Below, piece by piece: positions 25,790 to 26,989 of a DNA stretch of 26,989 bases (position 1 is its first letter; every line of letters starts with the position of its first letter). Position numbers and translations under genes: made by a program. The notes beneath the pieces are model-generated. The model did no database searches and was not told the DNA's origin. It saw only the letters and a program-made list of their open reading frames with translations. Origin of the DNA: Chara braunii (lineage: Eukaryota > Streptophyta > Charophyceae > Charales > Characeae); assembly GCA_003427395.1 (NCBI GenBank), contig BFEA01000210.1:1772447-1799435 (forward strand), in the 5' to 3' direction.

Positions 25790-26943
25790 ATGGATGTCCC
25801 GATGTACAAGACTGTATGGATTGTTCTAGTGGAGAGAGAAGAAACATTATTCTCTGCATCTGAAAATCTGGTAACAATCTGTGTCTATGCACCCCCCCCC
25901 GCCACCTTCTTACGCACTTTTTGCATGTTAGCTGGCCAGGCTTTTCCAGATTGTGAAAGCTGGCGGTTATGTTTAGGTTGGCTTTCTACACCAGCATGTG
26001 AATCCTTGTTTCGGTTTGCTTCTCTGTGCGTTCGGGTTGAGCTTGGCTCTGTGCACGCTCGAGTGTTTAGCCCTGTGGGAGTATGGGGGCTCTGACTACC
26101 CCCCGTCGCGGCTATGCTGAGCGTGTCGTTTGTGCATGGAGTGGGTTGCTTTTTTCTATTTTGTTTTTCGGCATTTGGTTTCTGGCATTCATTGCATTTG
26201 AATAATTTCATGTGCAGCTCTGTGATTAAGATTGAAGCAGAGCGGAGATAAAGCAATGATGAGGAGGGCTTTCTGCCTATCGATATTTTGCATGTTTGCA
26301 AGTCTGCGAACATCGAAAGCAGGGGTTCTTGCAACTGTCTGGTTCTGGTTGTGTCTGTTGGCTCAGAGATATAGCAGTTTTGGGCCTTCCTAGCTTGTGC
26401 CGACTCTGGGTTCACTCCCAGTGGTCATGGTCAGATTTGGGACTTGTTCCAACTGACGGCAAGCCTTTCTTATGCGTTTCCTGCCGTGAGCTTGCCTGCC
26501 GCTTTTCCCACCGTTGGGAGGGGGAGTGGCTAATGCCCTGGCCTTATCTCTGAATGGTAAATGATGAAGTGTGAGGTTGGAGGTGTGATCTTGACAGATC
26601 CAAGGCCAGTGCTGATCAATGAAACAGATCGGAAGTCCCCTCTTTTCGGCTCTTTTCTTTTCCACTGCGGTTTGCATGTTGGAGAGTGCAACATTGCGTT
26701 TGTCTTTTTGGCAGAGCCCAATACTCCTTGTACAGCGTGCAAGTGGGCTGTTATGGCATACGGGGATGAGGGCAGCTCGCTCTCAACTTCATCAACGTGG
26801 CGAGCCTTGCACGTGAGAGGCACAGTGGAGGTGGAGTTCAAAGAAGAATGAGAAATTTAATGGTTTCAATCTGCCCTTGTTTTTTCTTTTTGTTTTTATT
26901 TTTGCATGTTATCACTGTGCCCGTTTTTTGCTTTTATTCTTTG
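25645..26943 (-). mobile_element. Candidate retroposed insertion (~1.3 kb, minus orientation)
   Basis: A 24-nt T run (25645-25668) would be the poly(A) tail of a minus-strand retrocopy. The sequence just left of it, TTCCGTAAAGTGCGCTCC from 25627, is almost repeated from 26944 as TTCCGCAAAGTGCGCTC. That is the arrangement expected of a target-site duplication made by LINE-type target-primed reverse transcription. The insert encodes no reverse transcriptase that I can see. Alternatively the flanking words are copies of an unrelated repeat. Confidence 0.4.
25741..25807 (-). pseudogene. U6 snRNA pseudogene, internally deleted
   Basis: Read on the minus strand, 25797-25756 matches the U6 spliceosomal RNA consensus (as I remember it) over about 42 nt with about two mismatches. 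It includes the invariant ACAGAGA box and the following AGC of GATTAGCATGG. Just before it CATCGGGACATCC resembles the U6 5' stem. After GCATGG the internal stem-loop region (CCUGCGCAAGG in functional U6) is missing. The sequence resumes with ATATGCACAAAAGCG, resembling the later ACACGCACAAATCG segment. I see neither a plant upstream sequence element nor a TATA box at the expected distance. It is therefore a non-functional copy. A poly-A run lies about 70 nt further along the minus strand. Confidence 0.85.
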
Positions 26944-26989
26944 TTCCGCAAAGTGCGCTCTTTTAGTTTGTAGTGATGTGACAATATAT
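25808..26989. other. Non-coding remainder to the window end
   Basis: No gene recognised. The longest frame (176 codons, minus strand, 25885-26415) lacks a recognisable domain; its CNECQ segment alone is not evidence of a zinc finger. T-rich tracts lie at 26146-26168 and 26879-26904. The last 46 bases contain the right copy of the TTCCG-AAAGTGCGCTC direct repeat. Confidence 0.4.

Noticed and set aside
25885-26415. 176-codon minus-strand frame with a CNECQ segment
   Set aside because: There is only one cysteine pair and no second half of a zinc finger. The composition is unremarkable, and it lies in a likely non-coding insert.

Overview
This window looks like nuclear DNA from a plant-lineage (streptophyte) organism. 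The one large intact gene encodes a PLASTID MOVEMENT IMPAIRED 1 (PMI1/PMIR)-type protein, a family known from green plants. The gene is intronless, GC-rich and greatly enlarged by low-complexity linkers. It sits among microsatellites, decayed transposons and MITE-like elements. A large-genome charophycean alga such as a Characeae is my best guess. That is inference from memory, not something the sequence proves.

Layout. (1) 1-2142: an AC microsatellite, then a broken pogo/Tigger-like DDE transposase (365-2142) with two internal stops and one frameshift. Its C-terminal tail resembles an OTU cysteine-protease fold. (2) 2143-3777: non-coding, with homopolymers, short tandem repeats and three copies of a CATATG-centred palindrome. 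(3) 3778-5320: an AT-rich block of two unusual repeat arrays. The first is a diverged ~115-bp tandem array with a ~235-bp dimeric period. The second is a series of short inverted repeats with variable arms around a conserved 21-nt loop. (4) 5321-9591: no recognisable gene. A diverged ~60-bp direct repeat at its two ends hints at an old retroelement. (5) 9592-10579: two ~405-bp MITE-like elements in inverted orientation, forming a ~1-kb genomic palindrome. (6) 10580-12426: presumed promoter and 5' leader of the large gene, ending in a (GA)n tract that contains one undetermined base. (7) 12427-19281: the PMI1-like gene, 2284 residues in one open frame. (8) 19282-26989: non-coding with many small repeats, hairpins and a 38-bp minisatellite. 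It also holds a minus-strand U6 snRNA pseudogene next to a 24-nt T run, possibly part of a ~1.3-kb retroposed insertion.

Only the PMI1-like gene appears intact and functional. In land plants PMI1 and PMIR proteins act in actin-dependent positioning of chloroplasts and nuclei. The remaining features are transposon-derived or simple repeats and form no pathway with it. No CRISPR array, operon, tRNA or rRNA gene was seen.
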